Below, piece after piece: positions 10,183-21,369 of a stretch of 64,000 bases of DNA. Positions within the stretch are counted from its first letter, which is position 1; each line of letters starts with the position of its first letter. Both the position numbers and the translations under genes were made by a program. Origin of the DNA: Blastobasis lacticolella (lineage: Eukaryota > Arthropoda > Insecta > Lepidoptera > Blastobasidae); the NCBI GenBank assembly GCA_905147135.1, contig LR990053.1, positions 9,064,501 to 9,128,500 on the forward strand, given 5' to 3'. The notes beneath the pieces are model-generated. The model was not told where the DNA came from. It did no database searches and saw nothing but the letters and a program-made list of their open reading frames with translations.

Positions 10183-10261
10183 CAAAGTCCTGGGGTAGGT
10201 ACGACTCCTTTTCCATCCATTCCCTGATGGCGACGACGTCGCTGGGCATGGTTGTCGACAT
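10183..10261 (-). CDS. Gene A exon 1 (start codon exon)
   Basis: The acceptor TATAG lies directly before ATG, so a 5' UTR exon must lie upstream. It encodes MSTTMPSDVVAIREWMEK, ending in LPQDF with one base of the next codon, then GTAAAA. The REW-x4-LP-x-D/DF pattern is the standard start of the CRAL-TRIO N-domain. It is 79 nt, the same as gene B exon 1. Confidence 0.85.
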
Positions 10262-11150
10262 CTATAAAAATAAAAATATGAATTCATGTAGTAACGAACT
10301 ACTAAGCAACTATCACCGGGGGATTACTTTTATCTATCGTAGCTGACCATACTACTTGATGGGCTTACCTACTTATTATTCTGAAATCACGAACAAATTA
10401 TTTCAGCCCCTTGCTTAGCGAAAGTAGTAAGGTAAAAAATTCAAATATTAATCTGTCTAACAAAATGTATCTATCCATCTATCTCGTCAAAGTAGACTTT
10501 CGTCTTGAGACACTGCGGTATTTTGAATTCTCTTAAAATTTGTTGAATAGATAATTTTGTTCAATATATATATTTTTTTCCAATTCCAAAGAAAAATGCA
10601 AATATCTACTACTAACGTGACGTAGCCCATGTATTCTATTATACGCGGAAGCGGAAAATGCAATCCCATTGGACATGATCAGTCATTTGCATAGACGTAA
10701 GCGATACGAATGCGATATTACGTGCGTACATATAATAGGTGGGTACCATGCAGAATACTGTACTGCCACCTTATCATTATTTATCATCTTTTTACTCGAC
10801 TCTTGTTCGCTCTCCAGGATTTGATTTATCAACCACTGGTCCACCTCTAGACTAGAAGAATTTGTTATTGTTCATTGGTATTTCGTATTCATTCATACAT
10901 CAACACTGAAGTTAAAATTAAAGACTATATATTAAGATTTAAAGTAACAAATGTTGTAAGATTATAGGGAAGGGCGGACGGTGGTGTAACGCATAGAAAA
11001 ATAAAGAAGTAGTTAGAAAAGCTAAGTAGGCGGTGCAGTCGCGCCACAACTATGCGCAAATGGGCTAATTTCCTTCAAAAGGCGCGAACGCGCCGTCAGT
11101 CTCTTGCGCAATTCAACGGAGTGCGTATCAAAAAAAGCTGTGCCTAAAAT
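10262..11150. other. Upstream of gene A, no gene seen
   Basis: A 5' UTR exon for gene A is expected somewhere upstream, but none could be chosen with confidence. The stretch is AT-rich until about 10970. A GC-richer promoter-like patch (10975-11110) then precedes the THAP-like start. Confidence 0.4.
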
Positions 11151-11159
11151 GTTAAAAAT

Positions 11160-11245
11160 ATGCCATCTTGCGTAATAGTTAATTGCGAACAAGAAGCCAA
11201 CAGACTTCTAAAACAAAAGGAGTGATTTCATTTCACCGTCTAGTC
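11160..11245 (+). pseudogene. THAP zinc-finger-like remnant
   Basis: ATG at 11160 opens MPSCVIVNCEQEANRLLK, which has the M-P-x-C-x4-C start of THAP DNA-binding domains. After a shift near 11218, another frame reads GVISFHRL, the next conserved THAP block. The remaining WxxC / CxxH part is not recognisable. THAP domains occur in P-like transposases and in host regulators; this could be either. The call rests on two short motifs in the right order. Confidence 0.45.
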
Positions 11246-11597
11246 TAAAAACCTTGTATTTATCAATATTTTACGAAAAATATTCAACCGCGCTCAAGGA
11301 CACCTTGCGCCCAATCTAGTGCTGTGCACATGAACCGACCTTATCGATAAATTATTTTGTTTATCGATATAACATATTTGTAGAATAGAAGAATTGACAT
11401 AAAAAAAGGAGAAGATTCTTATATCAATTGAATGTTCTTTTATTGTAGGTACGTGTGTTCCTTGAAATTTTCGTCAATTGTGGACCGGTTTTGATATTAG
11501 TATTTAGTAGGGGCACAGCAGGGGCACGGGTGGGGTACAGGTGGGGTAGAGGTATGATGCAGTTACCTTAACACTAAAATAAAATAAATACCTAATT

Positions 11598-11839
11598 GTA
11601 GACAAATTCACACAGCGCCATCTAGCCCTAAACTGAGCAAAGCTTGTATTATGGGTGCTAGATTATTGATATAGTACTTATACACTTTTATTTAAAATAC
11701 ATACTTATTAAACATAGAACACCCAGACCCGTTACAGAAATTAAAATTCATCATTAAAATTTCTGCCCGGCCGGGAAACGAACTCGCAACCTCTTGTATT
11801 GCAAACTAGCATATTAACCACTGAACTACTCAGGACGTC
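11598..11839 (-). mobile_element. SINE family A, minus copy
   Basis: Read on the minus strand, it goes from a tRNA-like head ('cctgagtagttcagtgg') and box-B region near 11765-11790 to the 'gtgtgaatttgtc' tail. It is full length or nearly so and diverged in the head. Confidence 0.78.
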
Positions 11840-12193
11840 ACACACTATCGTACTCCTGACATATTCCTGCCATACCCCTACGGTAAATCTACCGTACCCC
11901 TACTCTCTCTATCTCCTTTCTACGCGTCCTTGAACCCCGCCTCACCCCCCTCAATATAACAACATTTTCAATTCATTATTATTAAATAATAAATACCATA
12001 ATAATAGTTAGAATTTTATCGATATATTAATATCGACAAGAATTCGATTTTGTCAATCCCAAGCGTAAATGTAAATTCAGAGAGGATTTACAGCACACAC
12101 GCAACGCAATGTGTGTATGTGGTAGTGACCGATGGACTAATCACAGCGCTCCGTTTGACTTTGCGTGTGCGTGCGTAAGTCTGTGCATATTAA

Positions 12194-13266
12194 CACCCGG
12201 TTTCTGAAACGCTTGTCAACGCAAAAATTACGTAACAGCTTGTTAAACTCTGATTAAATGCAGTTTGGGTTTCTGAAAGGGCCAACTGACAGTTTGTTAA
12301 CAGCTTGTTAACGGATTGTCAAATCTCCAATTAACGGCTGATTAATGTAATTTTGGGTTTCCGGAAAGCTTTTTCTCATGTTAACTGTATGTTATCGCCT
12401 TGTTATTTTAATTGGCGAAAATCGACCAATTAAACGATTGTCAAAAGAAATTATATCCGATTTTCTTGGTCTAGGTCTTGGTCCTGGCCCTGGTCCAGGT
12501 CCTAGTTTTGGTCCAAGGCAAAGTCCAGGTCTAGGGTCCAGGTTCTGGTCCAGGATCATGACCAAAACTGCAACCTTGATCACAATTTGAGCTTGAACCA
12601 GAACCAGGACCTAGACCAGTGCCACCACATATACCATAAACATTAGCTGGACCAGGACCTGGTTCGGGGCCAGGACTCGGACCTGAACCAGGACCAGGAC
12701 CTGAACCACGGACATGTCAGGGTCCAGGACCTGGACCTGAACTAGGAGCTGGTCCGCGGCCAGGTCCTGAGCCTGATCCAGGACCTGGTGCGGGGCCAGG
12801 ACCTGGTCCGAAGCCAGGATCTGGACCTGAACCACGAAGTGGTCCGGGACCCACCTAACTGCCTAAAGATGATGATGATGGGATTACTGATCTTACATTA
12901 CATAAATATTGTTATTATTTCTCTTTTCTCGCTCTGTATATTTTTTTTTATAATATTCGATTTTACACGAAAACTATACAACCGCTATCAGTTTCATCTA
13001 AAAGTTGAATATCCCGCCGCTATCAAAAGGCCGCTAGGGACAGAGACAAATCAATGCGTTAGACAGAAACAAAACATATATGAGTGAATGAATGTGACTG
13101 ATTTTAGCAGGGGTAGCCAGACGAAAAAATTGATCTCTTGTTAATGGTCGATTAGCTAACAATAGATTGATTGGCCTTTCAGAAACCCACGGTGATTTAA
13201 CAGCTTGTTAAATGTGACAGTCTGTTAGCTAATCAATGATTTGACAAGCGTTTCAGAAACCGGGCG
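12194..13266. mobile_element. PIF/Harbinger-like MITE 1 with hexamer array
   Basis: The ends are inverted: CACCCGGTTTCTGAAACGCT at 12194 and its complement ending CCGGGCG at 13266, with TAA on both sides (12191-12193, 13267-13269). A three-base TAA/TWA target duplication is characteristic of PIF/Harbinger. Internal subterminal motifs (AACAGCTTGTTAA-like) repeat near both ends. No transposase is present. A second copy at 30193-30623 lacks the central hexamer array. Confidence 0.8.
12467..12850. repeat. GGTCCN/GGACCN hexamer minisatellite
   Basis: It is an irregular run of six-base units such as GGTCCT, GGCCCT, GGTCCA and GGACCT. The left part is mostly in GGTCCN sense, the right part mostly in CCAGGA/GGACCT sense, so it is self-complementary. 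It gives false ORFs rich in Gly-Pro-Leu on both strands. It lies inside the Harbinger-type element. Confidence 0.88.
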
Positions 13267-13490
13267 TAAGTTGCATGAGTAGTGGTAAAAATCGGCGGTG
13301 CTCCGCCGATGCACACAGCAAGCACATTAACTTTATTATAAAGCGTGTAGGTATTCTGAATAAATCATATTATGAACGGATATTATGATTATTATTATTT
13401 AAATAAATTTTGATAATATTTGCCTAGTTCAACACCTCTTACTTAGCCACGTAGGTATGCTCCATCGTAAGCTGTTGAAACTTAACATCA

Positions 13491-14308
13491 GATCAAAACA
13501 TATCAACTCCAATGCCGAGTTATGAGAGTTGTGTCGAAAACTTTTATTATAAAAGTAACTTAATACATAAATGAGCTGTAAAGGTGCCCACAAATCCTCA
13601 GACTATCTACAAACATTGTATAGTATACACAGTTGCACTCGGTTATTATTAAAAACACGACGGTGTTACGATGTAACGTGAGTATTTACTTATATTTAAT
13701 ATATTCTTACAATCCAAGCTCCCTGTGCAGGGGATGTTTAGTAGCTGAGGAAACGACAGCTCACGTGGTCCTGGAGTGTGAGGAGCTAAAGGACTACAGA
13801 GCCAAAGCCTCAATAGGAACAGGGTCCTTTCGAGAGGTCTGTGAACGTCCCAAGAGACTAATAGACTTCTGGAAGGAGCTGGGCTGGCTTTGAAGCTATT
13901 GATAGCCGGCTCTCAGTCACGTATAAAGGACCGAGGTTGAGTCCAAGTACGGAAAATGGGAGCCCCCAACCTATACCTATACCTATATTCTTACAATCCA
14001 AGCAATGTTTGACGATCAGTATATAAGAGTATCTTTATGTGGTATCGGTCCCTTTATAGCTATGTTGAAGGTTGATCGAAGTCAGAAGGTGTGAAGGCTC
14101 CTTTTTTATATCTCTGTCAATGTCTCTACTAAGGTTGATACTTTCATTACAGTAAAAACAGAGTAGTATTTTACTTACAATCTAGCTCTACGGAATTAGT
14201 AACTTAAACGAAACAATACTTAACACTTAATGATAGACTTGTTATATGTTTTCAATTTCGTTTCAATTTCAATTAGTTTGTTGCGTTTGCGAATAGTTTG
14301 CGATTGCA
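13491..14308 (+). repeat. Left arm of a large inverted repeat (LTR-like)
   Basis: It is inversely repeated at 16560-17138. Matching blocks run from 'gatcaaaacatatcaactcc' through 'gtcgaaaacttttattataa' to 'ttagttactaattccg'-type sequence. In minus orientation it has a TATA-like ATATAAAAAAGG, then AATAAAA downstream, which would fit a solo LTR (U3-R-U5). A 264-bp LINE insertion interrupts it at 13720-13983. Confidence 0.75.
13720..13983 (+). mobile_element. Severely truncated LINE insertion with 20-bp target duplication
   Basis: The sequence at 13700-13719 is repeated exactly at 13984-14003 (TATATTCTTACAATCCAAGC). The insert encodes LCRGCLVAEETTAHVVLECE, then FWKELGWL and a stop at 13891-13893. 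The C-x2-C-x8-H-x4-C pattern is the C-terminal zinc knuckle of R1/I-type LINEs. The tail is (ACCTAT)n. Confidence 0.88.
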
Positions 14309-14314
14309 TATTCA

Positions 14315-14525
14315 GGCGACTGACTGTGTAACCATTATCCAATCTGATAATCCAGGCGTGATGATAGACGGTGTGACATTATGACTAATAAAAGGTAGGT
14401 ATTTGATTATTACGACGCTCCACTGTAATTACCTGACCTGCCAAATCCTAAATCGTGGTCACGGCGGACCACGGGCCCTCGTGCGCGAGAGCACATTCGG
14501 GACATGAACACCAAGATTATTATTT
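14315..14525 (+). mobile_element. SINE family B fragment
   Basis: It carries the family B blocks 'attcaggcgactgactgtgt', 'ctccactgtaattacctgac' and 'gggccctcgtgcgcgagagc'. The head is missing and an extra 50 bases interrupt the middle. The full-length reference copy is at 33340-33700. Confidence 0.7.
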
Positions 14526-14662
14526 ATTTTTAAATTGATTATTACAACCAGACTATCAATAAAAAAAATTAGAAATCTTTATAATTTCACTAAATCCACG
14601 ATTCAAAGTGTGAGATGTCAACATCTAATGCGGTAGTTTCGAGCTGTTCAAGGGGACGTTTT

Positions 14663-14922
14663 GACGACCTGAGTGAGGGTTGGTCAACATGCCAGTACGC
14701 CACGCAAGAGGTCCCGGGTTCGATTCCCGGCCGGGCTAAATTGAAATGATCAAATTTAATTTCTGTTACGGGTCTGGGTGTTCTATATATAATAAGTATG
14801 TGTTTAAAAGTATATAAGTAGTTTATTAGTTATCTAGCACCCATAACAAGCTTTGCTTACTTTGGGGCTAGATGGCACTGTGTGAATTTGTCCACTATTA
14901 TTTATTATTTATTTATTTATTT
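14663..14922 (+). mobile_element. SINE family A copy
   Basis: It has box B 'ggttcgattcccggcc', 'tttctgttacgggtctggg', 'ggggctagatggcactgtgt' and an (ATTT)n tail. It lies in the spacer of the large inverted repeat. Confidence 0.8.
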
Positions 14923-15019
14923 ACGTGGCTGCATCGATACTAACCGGCATTAACGCTTAAACCTAGCAATTGCCAAAGCAGTAGGATAATTATAGACTGT
15001 ATGTATACGTATAAATTTT

Positions 15020-15700
15020 ACTGATGTAGGAACAGCAGGGGTTACAGGGGTTTTTTGATGGTAGGTCTCTGTCGATGGTGATGGGTACTACCGCCTTAGC
15101 TATTGCTAATGCCAAGCAATAATTCTTACGTTGTATTCAGATTTGAAAGATAAGGTCATCGTAACCACAGGCAAGAAACATACCAACAGCTTACGTTAGT
15201 TTCGCGAAACTTAATTTTAATATAATTATAAATGTAAAAATAAGTTGACAGCTTGGCTAAAGTCTCAATCCTATGAGGATGTAGAGAAGTTGTTTGTTGC
15301 TGTTAGATAGTGGAAAATTTTCTACATTACCAACGAGTTAAATCATCCATGAGTTATTAAATCACGGTCAGTTTTATTATTTAATTTAATTTAATTTTAA
15401 GAATAATTAATTTAATTTTTTTTTTTCATATTGATAGAAATATTAAAGGCGTCTTTACTGCACATATTTTGTAACATGAAGGAGGGGACTAGCATCCAAG
15501 TTACAGGCTAAGCCTAGTTTAGAGGCTAGTACACACTGTCTAATTAAGTTAATTAAGAAGACTTATGTATGTGTAACGCTATTGTAACTTTCTTTTGGAG
15601 ACAATAAATTATTTATTTATTTATTTAATAATCGTAAGTGTTATATGCGACAATCACCTCTGTCAATACCACATCAGGTAGTCTGTCTGATTGTTTGTCA
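15020..15700 (+). repeat. LINE-tail repeat T, interrupted, with AT-rich filler
   Basis: T-family blocks are seen at about 15060-15195 (Gly/Ala-type 'gccaagcaataattctt', 'aggcaagaaacata') and 15640-15700 ('catcaggtagtctgtctg'). Between them lies AT-rich DNA with (ATTT)n near 15608-15627. No gene is seen. Confidence 0.45.
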
Positions 15701-16130
15701 CAGAGTTTTATAAAAAAAAGATAGGCTGATTTATTGAACGGATTGGAATATATAATATTTAGGTGTGTCCCTCCTGGCAATGGGCCACCACACTGCTATC
15801 ACCACCACTACAGTCACTGGTTACCCACGACGTGTTTCACTTCTCCACGGAGCATCATTTGAGATCCAATGAATCATAGAGTCCCGCGAAGTACACCATA
15901 ACCAATATCAAATAGCCTGATGACCATGATGTGACCACAACCTATCTCTACAGATTTAATAACATGACTATTGGTAAATTATGTAGAGTCCGTTACTATA
16001 CTAAACACGTCTTATAAATGTTCATTGATGGCCTTGGAATTCTGAACTACGAATTACTTTTTATGTTGTGTTTTTATTAGTGTTTTTAATTATCAAAAGT
16101 GATTGTTGAAATACTGCAAAAAATACCGTT
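15701..16130. other. Spacer, no gene seen
   Basis: This is unique-looking sequence with no long frame or recognised repeat. Confidence 0.4.
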
Positions 16131-16134
16131 TTGG

Positions 16135-16390
16135 CGCCAATATCAAGGTTGTGTGGATCCGCCTTAATCATGATCTTTGATTTGGCGGATCATGTAATTG
16201 CAATAGATTGACCACGTCTGACCTGTGTGACCCTGTGTACAGGAGAACCTGACCAGATTGGATAATGGTTACACAGTCAGTCGCCTGAATATGCAGGTTT
16301 CATCATGATGTTTTCTCTCACCATAAGAGCATCGGTTTGTGTTCAACTAATGTACTTAACTCAGAAAATTTGTTGGTGTTGAGTTTGGTA
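16135..16390 (-). mobile_element. SINE family B, minus copy
   Basis: The minus strand reads 'gatgctcttatggtgagaga', 'attcaggcgactgactgtgt' and 'gtcaggttctcctgtacaca'. It faces the plus-strand fragment at 14315-14525, both lying just inside the arms of the inverted repeat. Confidence 0.7.
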
Positions 16391-16559
16391 CTTTATTTGG
16401 TTACACTTATATTCCTAAACGGTAAAGGTTGTCAATGATAAAGTTGATACCTACCAAATAATAAAAATAGGTGAACAATCGTGAGTGAGGACCTACGGAC
16501 CTACTTAGGTTTCGAAATTAATGGAATTTACGAATTTTGGAACTTACCCGGATTTTTTC

Positions 16560-17138
16560 TGATCGTAACAATTCTTATCGCAAACTCAATAAACGAATTG
16601 AAATTGGAATTGAAAACATATAACAAGTCTATCATGAAGTGTTACTTAACACATTGTTTCGTTTAAGTGACTAACTCCGTAGAGCTAGATTGTAAGTAAT
16701 AACACAAAATACTAAATACTACTCTGTTTTTACTGTAATGAAAGTATCAACCTTAGTAGAGACATTGACAGAGATATAAAAACGGAGCCTGCACACCTTC
16801 TGACATCGATCAACCTTCAACAAAGCTATAAAGGGACCGATACCACATCAAGAAACTCTTATATACTGATCGTCAAACATTGCTTGGATTGTGAGAATAT
16901 ATTAAATATAAGTATGTATGACTAAATATAAATATAAGTATGACTCACGTTACATCGTAACACCATCGAGTTGTTTTTAATAATAACCGAGTGCAACTGT
17001 GTATACTAAACAATGTTTGTAGATAGTCTGAGGATTTGTGGGAACCTTTACAGCTCGTTTATGTATTAAGTTACTTTTATAATAAAAGTTTTCGACACAA
17101 CTCTTATAACTCGGCATTGGAGTTGATATGTTTTGATC
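16560..17138 (-). repeat. Right arm of the large inverted repeat
   Basis: It matches 13491-14308 in inverse orientation without the LINE insertion. Example blocks are 'actcttatatactgatcgtc', 'gtaacaccatcgagttgttt' and 'ttttcgacacaactcttata'. Similarity ends abruptly after GATC at 17138. Many small substitutions show the duplication is not very recent. Confidence 0.75.
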
Positions 17139-17289
17139 ACTGCAAATATTTATAGGTGCTGCCTATAGTTTGTTGGTTATTAGTATTTTTTTAAATATTT
17201 AATTAAAGAGCTTGGTCTCAATTTGCGACTATGCCGCTCTGTACAGCTTCAAAATTAATTTAATACAATAATAATTAGCCAGGTTTCAA

Positions 17290-18055
17290 ACCGAGACTCC
17301 TTATAAGAATTATCTCCGTTCCAAACCTAACCTAACTAATTTATAAAGTGCTTTAGCAGCCCTCAATAAAGGGGGTGCTAGACCACAGTTACATACACCA
17401 ACTTCTTTAAATTGATCACAAAAGTTGTGTATATTAATTCTAAATGATTCATTGCGTACACATTCCATTAATATATGATGGACGTCTTCGGTCACATTAC
17501 ATGCAGCGCAGTTAGGTGTTTTCGATTTTCCCATCAAACTTGAGAATTTATTAAGTGGAATGTGTCCAGCACGACATCTTAAAGCTATTACTAAATCCTT
17601 TCTAGTTAAGCAAGCTTTCAATTCAAGGGGATTTCAATGGTTCAGGTTGTATAGTCTTATACCAGATTCCTACATCAGTAGACCTTGTATCAAAATATGT
17701 TTTCCACAATTCATAACAGTGCTTTTTTGGGAGGTGTAAACACTCTGTATAAAATGGTAGACAGGATAAAGGAATGCTATCCGTAACAGCTTCCTTAGCA
17801 AAGTTGACAACTCTCTCATTACCTAGTATTCCACTATGAGCAGGGATCCACTGTAAGTAAATAGTTTTTGATTGTTTTTGTAACTCTAATATAAGGTTGA
17901 GAATAAGATAGGCTATCGGGACACATCGAACATTCGAGGTAGATCGAGCCAAATGTTGCAAAGCACTCTTAGAATCCGTAAATATTACAAACTTATTACA
18001 ATTTATTAAAACAGACAGAATGTATGATAAAGCTTCAGCTACGGCTATCAGTTAA
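17290..18055 (-). pseudogene. LINE ORF2 C-terminus with RNase H domain
   Basis: On the minus strand the frame begins with EALSYILSVL and the RNase H segment FVIFTDSKSALQHL (D of the active site), followed by IYLQWIPAHSGILGNE with the conserved His. After a frameshift near 17625 it continues LELKACLTRKDLVIALR, then CAACNVTEDVHHILMEC, a C-x2-C-x7-H-x4-C knuckle. RNase H after RT is typical of I-group LINEs. RT itself is missing, so this is an inactive 5'-truncated remnant. Confidence 0.82.
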
Positions 18056-18905
18056 TGTGCATTATAGATAATGTAGAGGTAATTTGGAATTTTACATGAA
18101 TATTAAATTGTGGATCATATTCAACCCCCCCCCGGAATCATTTTACACCGCCTGCGCCGCGTGATCAATCCGGATTTTACAGCCAAAATACCAAAAATTC
18201 TGAGCTCGCTGCGCTGGCTAAGTTATTGGTTTTCATTAATACGTTTGCTACAACACTTTTTAGCCAAAATTCGAACAATTTCAAGATCGCTATGCTCGCT
18301 TATTTCTTAAATATTTACACTAATCACGCCGCGTGCTTCATTCGTATTTAAAGAGCCAATATTTAGGTACTAAAAAGTCTGATCCGAGCTCGCTGCGTAC
18401 ATATTTAGGTATACCTAATGTTCATCCCGAGGATTTATTTGAATTCAAATAAGTTTCATAGAAGTTTTCATAGACGCTCTAGTGTTATGGTAGGTATATA
18501 CTAGAGCGTTTACAGCTAACTGTAATGTGTATGACTTTATATTTTTCTGCCACTCTCGGATCACGGAAGTGCTAAGTGATATTTATAATAAATTACAAAC
18601 ACACACTCGTACTAATAATATTAACAAAGTTGAATAGTAACCGTGATGCTTACCTTAACACAATAGTAGAATTTATTTAAACACAATAAAAAAGAGATCA
18701 GCTCTTTGTTCTAAATTCAAACTTAAAAGCAGATGTCGCGTGTGTACATTGCCCGATCTATCTGAGAACTGCAACGGTTAAAGACATGCAATTACAGAAC
18801 AGGTAATTTATTATTAAGTACTGCAGTGTGTTGTCTATTCTTCTTATACCACTATTTACCATTTATTGCTAATAAAATTACGCTTTAAAATAGTTCACTC
18901 CAACA
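18056..18905. other. Spacer, no gene seen
   Basis: It holds a few short direct repeats around 18190-18420 ('gagctcgctgcg') but no recognised gene or element. Confidence 0.4.
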
Positions 18906-18944
18906 AACGTTCTGGGGTATATAGACACACAGAATACCCTTAAC

Positions 18945-19085
18945 AGTCCAATGGTGCCTCTCAAAGGAAAGGTTTTGCCATAATCTGTTTTGCGGCGGGT
19001 CGGAGACAGCAGTGTAGTAAATAAAAAAATGGAAAACGCTGCTACCCATTTTGTAGCCTACGGAACTCTAGGCCTTTTGCCTCGA
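18945..19085 (+). repeat. R-family copy, diverged
   Basis: Blocks 'ttgccataatctg', 'ggaaaacgctgctacccatt' and 'ttttgcctcga' place it in family R. Ends are ragged. Confidence 0.6.
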
Positions 19086-19769
19086 CTGATTTTGTTTAGT
19101 GACTAATCGTTATCGTTACTATAGAAATCGTTAATTGTTTTGTTCCTGCATTCTGAGGGAGGTCCCATTGTCTGTGGACCATACTACTTATTACTTGGCC
19201 TTATGATAAAGTCCGAACTAACTTGTAACCACCTCTCATATTCTTTTTTAACCACCTCTGTCTTCTTTTTCGGTCCGCTATTTGACGATACATACCTACA
19301 GCGTTTGTGATGGGGGGCGATTCAGGCGCTGTGACATCTTAACTACGACATTTCTTCATCTTCTCCAACTAAAAAACTGTACTAAAACGTCACTGAAATT
19401 GATCGTCGACAATATACGACTGTCGAAGATAGTCGAGTAAATATTTTTTGGCTGCAATAGACATTTTAATGTCATTATTTATGGATATAAGTGGCTAGAA
19501 AAAATGTCGAAATCGAGATGTCACAGTGCGAGAATTAGGCCCCTGAAGTTTTCCATTGTTAAAATTGTAGGCCACGCCGAGTATGAAACGAAGTGGTCCA
19601 GGGTTTGCGGGGATACGATTTATTTTAGATATATCTCCAGTCCACCGGAAGAGAGAAAGTTTCTTTCTCTTTGCCTCCTAGGTTGGTTTCCGGGTGGATC
19701 CATTCATAAGGAGAAGCTGGGGATCTGCATCCTATTTGATTTTTGTATTGGGTGTTTTGGCTTTTATAT

Positions 19770-19919
19770 TTTTTAAATACATACTTATTATACATTCAAC
19801 ACCCAGACCCGTAACAGAAATTAAAATCAATCATTTCAATTTCTGCCCGGTCGAGAATCGAACCCGGAACCTCTGCGTGGCAGGCTGTGATGTCAACCAA
19901 CTGAACCACTCAGGTCGTA
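19770..19919 (-). mobile_element. SINE family A, head half
   Basis: The minus strand reads the tRNA-like head ('cctgagtggttcagttggtt'), box B near 19850-19865 and 'tttctgttacgggtctgggt'. It stops at about the middle of the family. Confidence 0.75.
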
Positions 19920-20770
19920 GTCTGTCAGCAGGGTGACCACGAGCAAGTGAGGTGACAGTTAAAAATTAAAATTAAAAAATTAAAAATTTCTTTATTTCTC
20001 AAATCTTTACAATGTATGAGGTGAGTCATCCCCAGTAATTTGTTAATATAAAACTATTGTGTAAATGTTTAATCCTTTTGCAAAACATAAAAACAAGCTC
20101 ACTGTCCACAGACCACATGACAATGCCGTAACAATTATCATGTGGTCTGTGAACAGTTAACCACTTAGTCATTTTATGACATATTCGTACAATTATTAAA
20201 CTCAATAAGCGTAAATATATGTTTAAGTCATTTGTCAAGAATTCCACGAGGTGCTAATAGTCTTGTAATGGTCATAAATTAATTGGCTTGGCTATTTAAA
20301 AATAATTTATTAGGTACTTACGAGTATGTCAATTATCTCTTTGTACCATATCCATGCTTACTGTTATATAAAACTGAAGTGTATGTTGTTAAAGTAGTTT
20401 CTTTGAACGGGATAGTCTCTGGATTTATCAGCGGGTTTTGAAACGTTATTTTTAGAAACGAAATATCGGAGTAAATTAAGTTTGATATAGCCAATCTCCA
20501 CGACATGCTCTACTACCGGGCTCGACAACGTGCAATAATATTATGTGAAGCAAGTCATTACATCTAAAGGGAGATACAATTTTATGTAACTCACAAGAGA
20601 TTAAAGTGATTTGAATTTGAAGTTCTAATAACTCGAACATAAGTCAAACTCAGGACAAAAGCATTGTAAAGACATTTTATTCGAAAATTTACTGGCCATC
20701 GAAAGAGAATACAAAAAAAGAAAGACAAAAGGGCCCGATTGCAAACAATGTAAAACAGAGAACGGTGTGG
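19920..20770. other. Spacer, no gene seen
   Basis: There is an inverted pair 'cagaccacatgacaatgccg' / 'atcatgtggtctgtgaacag' near 20108-20155, probably a small foldback. 20450-20700 resembles 43240-43380 and is an old repeat. Confidence 0.4.
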
Positions 20771-20784
20771 GTTTTAAGCCGCGA

Positions 20785-21044
20785 TTTATACAGAAGAGAT
20801 GCGGTGCGGTGCAGACAATTGTCGCCTTGTGACATCAAATCATACAGAAGAGGCGGACACGTACGACGCGGCGGAGGCGGATAGTTAAGCGCCCGCGTCT
20901 TGAGGCCACCAAGCGACTCGCGTCGCCTGGGGCGCTGGCGAAATTGACTGCGACAAAATTTACGCTATGCGATATAAGATTTATTTAAGGTTTCTTTCAT
21001 TATCCGCCTCCACCGCATGACTCCGCGGCATTTCTTCTGTATAA
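20785..21044. mobile_element. GC-rich foldback element
   Basis: TTATACAGAAGAGATGC near 20787 is inverted near 21022-21043 (GCATTTCTTCTGTATAA). The interior is unusually GC-rich (20860-20950). It is a probable non-autonomous DNA element without an ORF. Confidence 0.6.
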
Positions 21045-21369
21045 GCTCCACCTAACACTGCTAAATTTTATTGACAGACTCAAAGATGTCGTCAATATAG
21101 TAATTTAGCTCCGAATTTAACGCTAATTGTTTTAAACGCTAAAAGTAAGTATTTATTTATTTATTTATGTTATGTATGTTTGGTATCTCTGGGATAAAGC
21201 CCTTTGTTTAAACGAACAGCTCGCTTCACTAAGGAATTCAAGACTACATTTATCCCACTCTTTGCTCAGGGTCAATGAGCCGCCTATGATATAAGTCGCT
21301 ACTTTATTCCCTTGGTGTATGATCTGCTATTTTCCCATCTGCCCAGTTAACGGGACGACGCCCCTAGAG

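Larger units (their letters stand above)
7072..10261 (-). pseudogene. CRAL-TRIO lipid-binding gene A (frameshifted, last exon not found)
   Basis: Five exons were assembled on the minus strand: 10261-10183, 9602-9443, 8441-8195, 7726-7617 and 7205-7072, each with AG/GT borders. Exon lengths 79, 160, 247, 110 and 134 match gene B (79, 160, 247, 111, 134). The family has an N-terminal helical domain and a Sec14-like pocket that carries tocopherol, retinoid or phosphoinositide-type lipids in the cytosol; the ligand here is unknown. Exon 4 lacks one base around 7666, so the reading frame shifts and a TGA forms across the exon 4/5 junction, giving about 198 residues. No terminal exon ending in the GSFR-type tail is visible to the left, where LINE and mariner insertions sit. 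It is a recent pseudogene or carries a sequencing error, because all other exons and splice sites remain intact. Confidence 0.85.

Noticed and set aside
12378..12835. Gly-Pro-Leu-rich ORFs on both strands, resembling a repetitive structural protein
   Set aside because: They are translations of the GGTCCN hexamer array inside a MITE; both strands are open because the unit lacks stops.
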